From: CAYOWK01 sp964407665
GTDB lineage: Bacteria; Pseudomonadota; Alphaproteobacteria; Caulobacterales; Hyphomonadaceae
Assembly (NCBI GenBank): GCA_964407665.1
Contig: CAYOWK010000022.1
Span: 1 to 64,000, forward strand
Length of the DNA stretch: 64,000 nucleotides
Reading direction: 5' to 3'
Under the pieces are notes generated by a model, which was not told the origin of the DNA, ran no database searches, and saw only the letters and a program-made list of their open reading frames with translations. Shown here one piece after another: positions 54,940-64,000 of the stretch. Position numbers and translations under genes: made by a program. Numbering within the stretch: position 1 is the first letter of the stretch; the number at the start of each line of letters is the position of its first letter.

Positions 54940-56372
54940 CGGTTGCCCCGGTCATAGCGCACCGACTCTTCGGCGGCGCGGAACAGCGCGCTGGCCTTGT
55001 GCACCGTCTCCATGAATTCCTTCTCGGGATCGCTGTCGAACACCACGCCGCCGCCCGCCTGGACGTGGATCTGCCCTTTCGAGAAGACCGCCGTCCGAAG
55101 GGCGATACAGGTGTCCATGTCGCCGCCCGCGCCGAAATATCCGACGCCGCCGCCATAGACGCCGCGCGCATGCGGCTCCAGCTCGGCGATGACTTCCATC
55201 GCGCGGATCTTTGGCGCGCCGGACACAGTGCCAGCCGGGAAACCGGCCGCTAGGGCGTCGACCATGTCAAGTTCGGGTTTGAGCCGTCCTTCGACGTTCG
55301 AAACGATGTGCATCACATGGCTGTAGCGTTCGATGGTGAAGCTCTCAGTCACCCGCACGGTCCCGCGCTGCGAGACGCGTCCGACATCGTTGCGGCCGAG
55401 GTCGAGCAGCATCAGGTGCTCGGCGCGTTCCTTGGGATCGGCCAGAAGCGCCCGCTCATTGGCGAGGTCTTCCTCCTGCGTCTTGCCGCGCGGCAGCGTC
55501 CCGGCAATCGGACGGATGGTGACTGTCCCATCCCGCAGCCGCACCAGAATCTCCGGGCTGGAGCCGCTGATCTGGAACGCTCCGAAGTTCACGTAGAACA
55601 TGAAGGGCGACGGGTTGAGCCGCCGCAGCGCGCGATAGAACGCAAACGGCGAGCGCTCATAGGGAGCGCTGAACCGCTGGCTCGGAACCACCTGAAAGAT
55701 GTCGCCTGCGCGCACATAGGTCTTGGCCCGGGCGACGTTTTCCAGATAGCGCGGCTTGTCCATGTTGGACGTGAAGGCGATGGCCTCCGGCGCGGCGTCG
55801 GTCGGGCGCGAAGCCGGGGCAGGGGCGTCCAGCGCCGCCTCGATTGCATCGAGACGTCCCTCTGTCTCGGCGGCGCCGCCACGTTCCGGCGCCGCGAGAA
55901 TGATCTCCTGACGCACGCCGTCGAAAATCAGCACGACCGTCGGCCGCATCAGCATGGCTTCCGGGGCGCCAGCCGGATCGGCGGCGGCCTTGGGCAGCTT
56001 TTCCATGTAGCGGACCATGTCGTAACCGACATATCCGAACGCCCCCGCAGCCATCGGCGGCAGCCCGCCAAGGCTCTCGACCTCACAGAGCGCAATGAAC
56101 GCCCGCATCGAAGCGATCGGATCGTCAGACGTCTCGAGGATCTCGCCGAAGTCGGGGGTACGCGAGGTTTCCGCGCGCCCGTCCTTCACCCGCCACCACA
56201 GGTCCGGCTCGAGACCAATGAAGGAGTAGCGTCCCCGGTTCTCCCCACCCGTCACGCTCTCGAACAGAACGAGACCCGGGCGCGACGGCCCGAGTTTCAG
56301 CATGGCGGAGACAGGAGATTCAGTGTCGTCGACGCGCCTGCGGACAATCAACCTGGGGCGTTCGCTCGTCAC
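54936..56372 (-). CDS. trpE: Anthranilate synthase component I
   Basis: Makes anthranilate from chorismate using ammonia from TrpG. 478 aa from a GTG at 56372 that overlaps the ppiD-like stop. The chorismate-binding domain has RPIAGTLPRG, LLDLGRNDVGRV, GTVSGAPKIRAMEVI and GGVGYFGAGGDMDTCIALRT; an N-terminal ESPVSAMLKL segment fits the tryptophan feedback site. No leader peptide or attenuator is possible directly upstream because the preceding gene overlaps it. Confidence 0.97.
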   Translation of the reverse strand: MTSERPRLIVRRRVDDTESPVSAMLKLGPSRPGLVLFESVTGGENRGRYSFIGLEPDLWWRVKDGRAETSRTPDFGEILETSDDPIASMRAFIALCEVESLGGLPPMAAGAFGYVGYDMVRYMEKLPKAAADPAGAPEAMLMRPTVVLIFDGVRQEIILAAPERGGAAETEGRLDAIEAALDAPAPASRPTDAAPEAIAFTSNMDKPRYLENVARAKTYVRAGDIFQVVPSQRFSAPYERSPFAFYRALRRLNPSPFMFYVNFGAFQISGSSPEILVRLRDGTVTIRPIAGTLPRGKTQEEDLANERALLADPKERAEHLMLLDLGRNDVGRVSQRGTVRVTESFTIERYSHVMHIVSNVEGRLKPELDMVDALAAGFPAGTVSGAPKIRAMEVIAELEPHARGVYGGGVGYFGAGGDMDTCIALRTAVFSKGQIHVQAGGGVVFDSDPEKEFMETVHKASALFRAAEESVRYDRGNR

Positions 56373-58270
56373 TGTACCGGCTCGTCCTGGAAGCTCTTGA
56401 GGTAGGCTTCAATCGCTTTGGTGTTGGTTTTCAGCGTCGCGACCTTCTGGACGCCCTGCATGAAGACCTGATTGAGGTCCGTGCGGAGGGACTTGTCGAT
56501 CTGCTCCGTAACCTGCGCCTGAACCTGGTCCGCCATCGCCGGATCAATCGGCGCCACAGCCTCGACTTTAACGATCCAGGGTTCGCCTTGGGCCGTCCGG
56601 GCGAGCACCGTTGCTCCGGTGCTGGCCGCGAACGCCGCCTCCAGCACAGCCGGGTCGAGGCCGTTGGGGTTGACGCGCATGAACGGTTGCGGGGGATGGA
56701 TCGCCACCAGTTTGGCTTTCGAGGCGGCTGCATCGAATGCCTCGCCCGCATTGATGGCGGCGACCGTATCCGTCACCAGCTTCTCCGCCGCTTCCTGCAT
56801 CTTGACCGTCTTGTACATCGCCGCGACCTCGTCGCGCACTTCCGCCAGATCGGGCGTGCGGGCGGGGATGATCGCGTCCAGCCGAAGCACTGCACGGCGG
56901 CCCTCGGGCTCAGTGACGTGTGTCCTGCCGAGCGTTTCGCCTTCGAAGAGTGCCTGCACGGCCGCAGCCTGGGGGACCAGTTCTTCCGGCACCGCGCCCG
57001 TAGCCATCTGGCCATTCAGGCTCACCGGAGCGAGCGAAATGACAGGGGCTCCGAGTTCCTTGGCCAGTGTCTCCAGCGAGCTGCCGGCATCGACAAGGTC
57101 GAAGAAGGTTTCCTCACGTCCGTCGTACAGCCGCTTGGCCTCCCGGACCTGCATGTCAGAGCGAACCTGCTCTGCGACAATTTCGAAAGGCTGGGCTTCG
57201 CCCGGCGTCACGCTCTTCACCTGCACGCCGACAGACTTGCCCTCCAGCATGATGGGCCCGAAGATTTCGCCCTGTGGCAGGCCAAAGGCCACGTCGGAGA
57301 CCTGCTTCTCCTTGAGGTCTCCCGGCTTGACGGAAAGCTCGACCGTTTCGACGCCCGGCGTCCGCGCAATGGCGTCCGCCAGCGGAACACCCTGCTTGAC
57401 CAGATCGATGACCGTCTGGACCTTGCCGGCCTGGGCCGATGAAAGCTGCTCGATGACCCTGGTTTCCGGCGCCGAGAATTCCTTGATCCGGCGGTCGTAC
57501 TCGGCGCGAACCTCTTCGTCCTTGAGTTCGACCTGGCCGATGAAATCATCCGGCGAAAGGGTGATGTAGCTGAACGCCCGCCGCTCCGGCTGTTCGAAGG
57601 CGCTGACTCGCTCCTGATAAAAGGCAGCCAGCTGTGCTTCGGTCGGGGCGGGCTGCTCGCCGATGCTGGCGGGGCCAAGCCGCGCAAACGACAGCGTCCG
57701 GCTCTCGCCGAAGTAGGCGGCGAGGGGCTTCACCAGAAGCTTGGGCAGCACGAACCCAGCCATCACCGACTGGTCGACATAGCCGAGCGCAAGATCCTCG
57801 CGCCAGGCGTTCTCGAGCTGCTCGATGCTTCCAAGGCCGTTCTGCTGGGCGAATTGCTCCAGCAACGCCGTGTCGAGCTTTCCGAGCGCATTCTTGAACC
57901 GGGGCGCAGAGGCGATCGTATCGGCCACAGCATCGGCCGAGGCCCGGACACCCATTTTGTCCGCCAGCCGCAGAACGAGCGTCCGCTGGGCCTGGTCGTT
58001 CAGGATCTGGTTGACCACGCCCTGCTGTGCGGCTTCCCGCGTCGAAATGACCTCGCCGGTCTCCTCACGGTAGCGGTTCACATACTGGTCAAGCGAGCGA
58101 TTGACGTCCCGCGCGCTCACCTGGCGGTCGCCGCTGCTGAGAAGGGCGCCCCCGGCGGTCGCGCCGAAGGGGTTCGAGATGCCAACCCCGGCTCCCAGTC
58201 CGAGAACAAGCAGAAGCAGCAGCAGGCCCGCCCACTTGGACTTGGCGAACTTGCGCATCCCGCTCAGCAT
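56369..58270 (-). CDS. PpiD-like peptidyl-prolyl isomerase, SurA-N domain
   Basis: Membrane-anchored periplasmic foldase, 633 aa. One N-terminal helix (about 14-33), SurA_N-like chaperone region (about 45-200, with VVNQILNDQAQRTLVLRLADKMG), and a parvulin-type rotamase region (about 250-370) whose catalytic residues are not well conserved by eye. GGGAGACG precedes the ATG at 58270; the ATG 12 nt further in is possible. It heads the trp operon with a 4-nt overlap into trpE and is divergent from tpiA. Confidence 0.9.
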   Translation of the reverse strand: MLSGMRKFAKSKWAGLLLLLLVLGLGAGVGISNPFGATAGGALLSSGDRQVSARDVNRSLDQYVNRYREETGEVISTREAAQQGVVNQILNDQAQRTLVLRLADKMGVRASADAVADTIASAPRFKNALGKLDTALLEQFAQQNGLGSIEQLENAWREDLALGYVDQSVMAGFVLPKLLVKPLAAYFGESRTLSFARLGPASIGEQPAPTEAQLAAFYQERVSAFEQPERRAFSYITLSPDDFIGQVELKDEEVRAEYDRRIKEFSAPETRVIEQLSSAQAGKVQTVIDLVKQGVPLADAIARTPGVETVELSVKPGDLKEKQVSDVAFGLPQGEIFGPIMLEGKSVGVQVKSVTPGEAQPFEIVAEQVRSDMQVREAKRLYDGREETFFDLVDAGSSLETLAKELGAPVISLAPVSLNGQMATGAVPEELVPQAAAVQALFEGETLGRTHVTEPEGRRAVLRLDAIIPARTPDLAEVRDEVAAMYKTVKMQEAAEKLVTDTVAAINAGEAFDAAASKAKLVAIHPPQPFMRVNPNGLDPAVLEAAFAASTGATVLARTAQGEPWIVKVEAVAPIDPAMADQVQAQVTEQIDKSLRTDLNQVFMQGVQKVATLKTNTKAIEAYLKSFQDEPVQ

Positions 58271-58364
58271 TGGACGTCTCCCATGGTACGCAGCGTTCCA
58301 GCTTGTTGGTTGGAACAGCGCTTGCTAGGCGACCCGCAATTGTGACGCAAGGCGCGGGTGCTGC

Positions 58365-59117
58365 ATGACTGGACGTATTAAGCTTGTGGCCGGCAACTGG
58401 AAGATGAACGGCGTGCGCACGTCGCTCGCCGAAGTCTCGGCCATCGCCGCCGGCGCGCCGGATCTGGACGCCGGGGTCGAGCTGGCGGTTTGCCCGCCCG
58501 CCCTGATCGCGTCCGCCGCCGCCGGATTGCTCCAGAACAGCCCGGTTTCGCTCGGCGGCCAGGACTGCCACAGCGCCATTTCAGGCGCTCACACGGGCGA
58601 TATCAGCGCCGAAATGTGGGCCGACGCAGGCGCCCGCTTCATTATAGTCGGGCACTCCGAGCGGCGGGGCGACCACGGTGAGACCGATCAGATCGTCGCG
58701 GCGAAGGCCTCGGCCGCCATCCGCGCCGGCCTTACCCCCATCATCTGCCTCGGCGAATCGCTCCAGCAGCGGCAGGCCGGCGAAACCCTCGCAGTTGTCG
58801 CCAGCCAGCTGGCCGGGTCCGTCCCGGATGCGGCTGCGACAGCGGAGATCGTGGTCGCTTATGAGCCAATCTGGGCGATCGGCACAGGACTGACCCCGAC
58901 CCTGGCCCAGGTCGAGGAGGTGCACACAGCCCTGCGAGCCGGCCTCCGGACCCGCTTTGGCGATCGCGCCGACACGATGCGGCTGCTCTACGGCGGCTCT
59001 GTAAAGCCTGAAAACGCCCCGGAATTGCTGAACGTCCGCGACGTGGATGGCGCGCTGGTCGGCGGCGCCAGTCTGAAAGCAGTCGATTTTCTCGCCATCG
59101 CCCGCGCGGCGGCCTGA
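58365..59117 (+). CDS. tpiA: Triosephosphate isomerase
   Basis: Interconverts DHAP and glyceraldehyde 3-phosphate. 250 aa with catalytic residues N11, K13 (AGNWKMNG), H97 (IVGHSERR) and E167 (AYEPIWAIGTG), then YGGSVKPENA for the phosphate. It is divergent from the ppiD-like gene; the 94-nt gap contains the dyad GTTCCA-N10-TGGAAC at 58295-58316. secG follows after 95 nt. Confidence 0.98.
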   Translation: MTGRIKLVAGNWKMNGVRTSLAEVSAIAAGAPDLDAGVELAVCPPALIASAAAGLLQNSPVSLGGQDCHSAISGAHTGDISAEMWADAGARFIIVGHSERRGDHGETDQIVAAKASAAIRAGLTPIICLGESLQQRQAGETLAVVASQLAGSVPDAAATAEIVVAYEPIWAIGTGLTPTLAQVEEVHTALRAGLRTRFGDRADTMRLLYGGSVKPENAPELLNVRDVDGALVGGASLKAVDFLAIARAAA

Positions 59118-59212
59118 AGTCGTCCTCGCGACAGATTGAATACGGCGAGGGGGCTTGGCCACGGCGCTTGGACGTGCTTTAGCCGTCCCTGATCTCCTTC
59201 AGGCACGGTTTC

Positions 59213-59662
59213 ATGCTCGCAGTCCTGCTCGTCATTCATTTGCTTGCCTGCCTCGCGCTGATTGGCGCGGTGATGCTGCAGCGTTCCGAGGGCGGCGCCC
59301 TTGGCATGGGCGGCGGCGGGCAGGGCGGGTTCATCTCCAGCCGCGGCGCGGCCGACGTGCTGGTTCGCACGACCATGATCCTGGGCGGCATCTTCTTCGC
59401 TACCAGCCTTGGCCTCTCCTTTGTCCACGCCCGCAGCGCCGACACCCCTTCCGAACTGGAGCGGCGCCTGGAAGACCGGTCGGCGGATCCGTTCGATCCG
59501 CTGAACCCCTCCGGCGCGACGCCCCCGCCGGCCGCCCCGACAGACGCCACGCCAGCCGCCCCGGTTGACCCGCTGGCTCCCGTCACCGGTGGCGCAACGG
59601 CGCCTGCGACAGCGCCTGCGACACCGGTCGTCCCCGAAAACGGTGGATCACCGCAGCAATAG
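59213..59662 (+). CDS. secG: Preprotein translocase subunit SecG
   Basis: Small membrane subunit of SecYEG that assists protein export. 149 aa: helix 1 (about 2-20), the conserved LQRSEGGALGMGGGGQGGFISSRG loop, helix 2 (about 52-70), then a long Pro/Ala/Thr-rich tail typical of alphaproteobacterial SecG. Located between tpiA and pyrG, as in relatives. Confidence 0.95.
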   Translation: MLAVLLVIHLLACLALIGAVMLQRSEGGALGMGGGGQGGFISSRGAADVLVRTTMILGGIFFATSLGLSFVHARSADTPSELERRLEDRSADPFDPLNPSGATPPPAAPTDATPAAPVDPLAPVTGGATAPATAPATPVVPENGGSPQQ

Positions 59663-59714
59663 TCCGGCAGGCACTCGCCAGCCGCCGACTGAATCACTAG
59701 TCTGGTTATCCGTC

Positions 59715-61346
<1,632 letters not shown>

Positions 61347-61775
61347 GCCCCTTGGCGCGGCGTACGGCCACACGCGCCATCGGCGCGAAGGGCGCGCGCG
61401 GGTAGCGGGATGAAATCCAGCTGGGCGCCGGTAAGCGACGGGGCTGGCGACTGATTCTGCCGATCCGGATGGCGTTCGGATGCTGGCGCAAAGCGTCAGT
61501 CTTGGCCTGCAACCGCCAGATGATGGCTGGATGTATTGTTTGGATCTGGGAGGCTGACCTCGGGATCTGCGGCGATTCCGGCACCCTCTGCGGCTAAACC
61601 CTTGAAGCTGCGGGCAGCCGAAGCGGCAGGGTTGCGTCAGCCTGACCTTTGCGGGACGGCGCTAATCGCCACCTTCGGGCTTGCCGGGACGGGGGCAGTT
61701 GCGTATACGGCCCCCTCGAAAAGGGACGGGGAAGCGCCGTCCGCGAAGCTATTTCCGACGATATTCGAGGCGCAC
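61347..61775. other. 429-nt gap between pyrG and rpmF
   Basis: No convincing gene, tRNA or repeat is visible. Short frames on both strands lack family features and the expected codon pattern. The 3' part contains a good promoter (61681-61709) for rpmF. The place corresponds to kdsA in many alphaproteobacteria, but I see no recognisable remnant of it. Confidence 0.6.
61681..61709 (+). promoter_or_regulatory. rpmF promoter
   Basis: TTGCCG (61681-61686), 17-nt spacer, TATACG (61704-61709). It lies 67 nt upstream of the rpmF ATG and would give a leader of about 60 nt. Confidence 0.52.
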
Positions 61776-61958
61776 ATGGCCGTTCCCAAGCGAAAAACTT
61801 CCCCTTCCAAGCGTGGCATGCGCCGCTCGCATGACGCCCTGAAGGTTGCCACCTACATCGAGGACGCCGACACCGGCGAACTCCGCCGCCCCCACCATGT
61901 CGATCCCAAGACAGGCATGTACCGCGGCAAGCAGATCCTGACGCCCAAGGAAGACTGA
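61776..61958 (+). CDS. rpmF: 50S ribosomal protein L32
   Basis: Small large-subunit ribosomal protein, 60 aa, starting MAVPKRKTSPSKRGMRRSHDAL, an exact family-type N-terminus. GAGG lies 6 nt upstream of the ATG. The zinc-binding Cys residues found in some L32 proteins are absent, as is usual in alphaproteobacteria. It is placed between pyrG and eno with its own promoter. Confidence 0.97.
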   Translation: MAVPKRKTSPSKRGMRRSHDALKVATYIEDADTGELRRPHHVDPKTGMYRGKQILTPKED

Positions 61959-61975
61959 TCGTCTTTCTGATGGCG

Positions 61976-61993
61976 GCGGCCCCTCGGGGCCGC
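61976..61993 (+). terminator. Hairpin between rpmF and eno
   Basis: A 7-bp GC-only stem GCGGCCC / GGGCCGC with a CTCG loop, 18 nt after the rpmF stop. There is no T-run. Weak candidate terminator or processing site. Confidence 0.35.
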
Positions 61994-62033
61994 GCCGCAA
62001 TATGCATTGCGTATCCACTTCAAGGGGGCATCT

Positions 62034-63311
62034 TTGACCGAGATCGTCGATATTTTCGCGCGTGAAATCCTGGACAGCCGGGGCAATCCGACGGTCGAGG
62101 CTGAGGTCACCCTTGATGACGGCTCCATGGGCCGGGCGGCTGTTCCGTCGGGAGCGTCCACAGGCGCCCACGAAGCCTGTGAACTGCGCGACGGCGACAA
62201 GTCCCGGTATGGCGGCAAAGGCGTCCTGAAGGCCGTCGACGCGGTCAATGGCGAAATCTGCGACACGCTGGTCGGCCTCGACGCCGAAGATCAGCGCCTG
62301 ATCGACAAGGTCCTGATCGAACTCGACGGCACGGCGAACAAGTCCCGTCTCGGCGCCAACGCGATTCTCGGTGTTTCGCTCGCCATCGCCAAGGCCGCCG
62401 CGGAGGCCTCCAGCCTCCCGCTCTACCGCTATGTCGGCGGCGCCAACGCCCACATCCTGCCGACGCCGATGATGAACATCATCAATGGCGGCGCCCACGC
62501 CGACAATCCGATCGACGTGCAGGAATTCATGATCATGCCGGTCGGCGCGGAGACTTTCGCGGACGCCCTGCGCTGCGGCGCTGAAGTCTTCCAGGCCCTC
62601 AAGAAGAATCTGTCGGCCGCTGGTCACAACACCAACGTCGGCGACGAGGGCGGTTTCGCGCCGAACCTCGCCTCTACCGAGGATGCGATTGGCTTCATCC
62701 TCAAGTCCATCGAATCGGCGGGCTACCAGCCCGGCGAAGATGTCGTCCTGGCGCTCGACGCCGCCTCGACCGAATTCTACAAGAAGGGCAAGTACGAGCT
62801 GGAAGGCGAGGGCAAGTCGCTGTCGTCCATCGATTTCGCCGCCTATCTGACGGACCTGGTCAACCGGTATCCCATCGTTTCGATCGAAGACGGAATGGCC
62901 GAGGATGACTGGGAGGGCTGGATCGCCCTGACGAAGATGGTTGGCGACCGCTGCCAGCTGGTCGGGGACGACCTCTTCGTCACGAACTCCGTCCGCCTCG
63001 CCGAAGGCATCGCCAAAAAGGCCGCGAACTCGATCCTGGTTAAGGTGAACCAGATCGGCACGCTTACCGAAACGCTGGAAGCGGTGAGCCTCGCGCACAT
63101 GAACCGCTACACCGCCGTGATGTCGCACCGCTCGGGTGAAACCGAGGATTCCACCATTGCGGATCTTGCCGTCGCCACGAACTGCGGTCAGATCAAGACG
63201 GGCTCGCTGGCTCGCTCGGACCGGCTCGCGAAGTACAACCAGCTGCTCCGCATCGAGGGCGAACTCGGCGATCAGGCAGTTTATCTTGGCCGCCGCGCCC
63301 TTCGCGGCTGA
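62034..63311 (+). CDS. eno: Enolase
   Basis: Converts 2-phosphoglycerate to phosphoenolpyruvate; often also a degradosome component. 425 aa. The start is taken as the TTG at 62034, because AAGGGGG lies 7 nt upstream and the family begins TEIVDIFAREILDSRGNPTVE; an upstream TTG at 62007 adds nine unconserved residues. Markers: VPSGASTGAHEACELRD, GDEGGFAPN, SIEDGMAEDDW (metal) and MSHRSGETED (catalytic loop). ftsB follows after 77 nt. Confidence 0.97.
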   Translation: MTEIVDIFAREILDSRGNPTVEAEVTLDDGSMGRAAVPSGASTGAHEACELRDGDKSRYGGKGVLKAVDAVNGEICDTLVGLDAEDQRLIDKVLIELDGTANKSRLGANAILGVSLAIAKAAAEASSLPLYRYVGGANAHILPTPMMNIINGGAHADNPIDVQEFMIMPVGAETFADALRCGAEVFQALKKNLSAAGHNTNVGDEGGFAPNLASTEDAIGFILKSIESAGYQPGEDVVLALDAASTEFYKKGKYELEGEGKSLSSIDFAAYLTDLVNRYPIVSIEDGMAEDDWEGWIALTKMVGDRCQLVGDDLFVTNSVRLAEGIAKKAANSILVKVNQIGTLTETLEAVSLAHMNRYTAVMSHRSGETEDSTIADLAVATNCGQIKTGSLARSDRLAKYNQLLRIEGELGDQAVYLGRRALRG

Positions 63312-63388
63312 GTCGGACGGCGGGATTCACGTACGGTTAACCGCACTCCCGTCTGTTGGCCTTTCGGGGACCACCCAAGGTTACGGCC

Positions 63389-63682
63389 ATGTTGCGTTCA
63401 GTAAAGGCGATCATTCTGCCGACCGTGCTGGGCGCGGTGATCCTCTATTTTTCGTATCATGCGCTGGCCGGCGAGCAGGGCCTCGCAGCGTGGACGCGCC
63501 TCCAGGACGAGGAACGCGAGCTGACGGCGCGGCTGGAAACGATCACCGTTGAGCGGGACGCCCTCGAAGCTTCGCTGGCGCGGCTGAGGGACGAAACCCT
63601 CGATGTCGACTACATAGAGGAACTGGCGCGCACGAAACTGTCCTATGCACGCCCGGACGAAGTCCTGGTCGCAACGCGCTAG
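63389..63682 (+). CDS. ftsB: FtsB/DivIC-family septum protein
   Basis: Small bitopic division protein of the FtsQLB complex. 97 aa: short cytoplasmic start, one helix (about 8-26, IILPTVLGAVILYFSYHAL), a coiled coil (about 38-72, RLQDEERELTARLETITVERDALEASLARL split by no proline) and a short tail ending YARPDEVLV. Its place after eno is the usual one. An in-frame TTG at 63356 would add 11 residues. Confidence 0.9.
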   Translation: MLRSVKAIILPTVLGAVILYFSYHALAGEQGLAAWTRLQDEERELTARLETITVERDALEASLARLRDETLDVDYIEELARTKLSYARPDEVLVATR

Positions 63683-63985
63683 CCGCGCCCCTTCGACCTA
63701 GCGGCGGGGCGTGTTCAGACGCGCAGTGCGGGATTGAAGGCTGTCCTCTTCACCACAATCGGGTCCGCTCTCCGGATATCGGAAGCGGTCAGCTCCGGTT
63801 GATCGCCGCAGGGACGGTCGCCCCTATCCGTCTGACAGTGCTCCGAAATTCCCGAACCCCGACGACGGCTATTGAGCCAGGTATGTGTCCCTCGTTCCGA
63901 CGGAATTGGGGGAACGAAACCCGTTTCATCCCACACCCCGAAACCTCCGGTATTCTCCCCCTCGCGTCTGGCAAGGGAGGATTCG
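63683..63985. other. 303-nt intergenic region after ftsB
   Basis: No gene supported. A weak 6-bp inverted repeat (CGCCCC at 63686 with GGGGCG at 63706) could end ftsB transcription. A minus-strand frame at 63715-63993 lacks family features and starts inside the palindrome GGTGCGCACC. The 3' end carries the Shine-Dalgarno of the next gene. Confidence 0.55.
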
Positions 63986-64000
63986 GTGCGCACCGAAACA
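63986..64000 (+). CDS. Probable start of the next gene (3'-truncated)
   Basis: A GTG at 63986 follows a near-perfect Shine-Dalgarno AAGGGAGG with 5-nt spacing and opens a frame MRTET that runs off the window. Only five codons are visible, so nothing can be said about the product; pdhA is the usual neighbour in relatives. Confidence 0.35.

Noticed and set aside
63715..63993. 92-codon minus-strand frame at the window end
   Set aside because: Non-coding base pattern, no recognisable features, and its start overlaps the stronger plus-strand start signal at 63986.

Overview
The window is a gene-dense, GC-rich piece of an alphaproteobacterial chromosome, with no mobile elements, CRISPR arrays or rRNA/tRNA genes that I can find. 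The gene order gives the class: nuoLMN-birA-coaX-rnj-mce-proS-lolCD-dnaE, rpsB-tsf-pyrH-frr-uppS-cdsA-dxr-rseP-bamA-skp-lpxD-lpxA-lpxI-lpxB-gltA, gltX/comEC/lexA/trpCDGE-ppiD and tpiA-secG-pyrG-eno-ftsB are all alphaproteobacterial arrangements. So are a GTTC-N7-GTTC LexA box, CTATAT-type -10 boxes, LpxI in place of LpxH, and short ProS and ComEC forms. A Caulobacterales/Hyphomonadaceae-like organism is my best guess, but the sequence alone does not prove it.

Layout. 1-3866: 3' end of the complex I operon (nuoL partial, nuoM, nuoN). 3871-14803: biotin ligase, pantothenate kinase, RNase J, methylmalonyl-CoA epimerase, a small DUF1467 membrane protein, ProRS, the Lol lipoprotein transporter and DNA polymerase III alpha. 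14816-21498 (minus): a four-gene MoxR/DUF58/BatA-DUF4159/VWA membrane operon of unknown function. 21546-24414: a DUF1285/Nudix/DUF6111/CCA-transferase cluster. 24473-30697 is the least housekeeping-like part: a DUF1254 lipoprotein, a TPR lipoprotein, katG, an unrecognised proline-rich protein and an Irr/PerR-type Fur-family regulator. 30858-32048: a CaiB-type CoA-transferase.

32187-46740 is a long envelope and translation run: ribosomal protein S2, EF-Ts, UMP kinase, RRF, then isoprenoid, phospholipid, outer-membrane assembly and lipid A genes. 46737-49539 (minus) holds citrate synthase and GluRS; 49603-51744 comEC; 51738-58270 (minus) lexA, trpC, trpD, trpG, trpE and a PpiD-like foldase, in which most adjacent genes overlap. 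58365-63682 carries tpiA, secG, pyrG, rpmF, eno and ftsB. A new gene probably starts at 63986 and runs off the end.

The most interesting signals are regulatory. Three ICE/PerR-box-like palindromes lie at katG (two) and at the irr/perR-like gene (one). In both promoters one palindrome touches the -10 element, which suggests a small peroxide/iron regulon that also controls its own regulator. A LexA box lies inside the lexA promoter next to a perfect dyad whose two arms each carry a GANTC site (the CcrM target). The rpsB leader can fold into a structured RNA. A strong hairpin inside the 3' coding end of lpxB probably terminates convergent gltA. Compared with the gene order I know from relatives, fabZ is missing between lpxD and lpxA, kdsA between pyrG and eno, and moaC-moeA between trpC and lexA.
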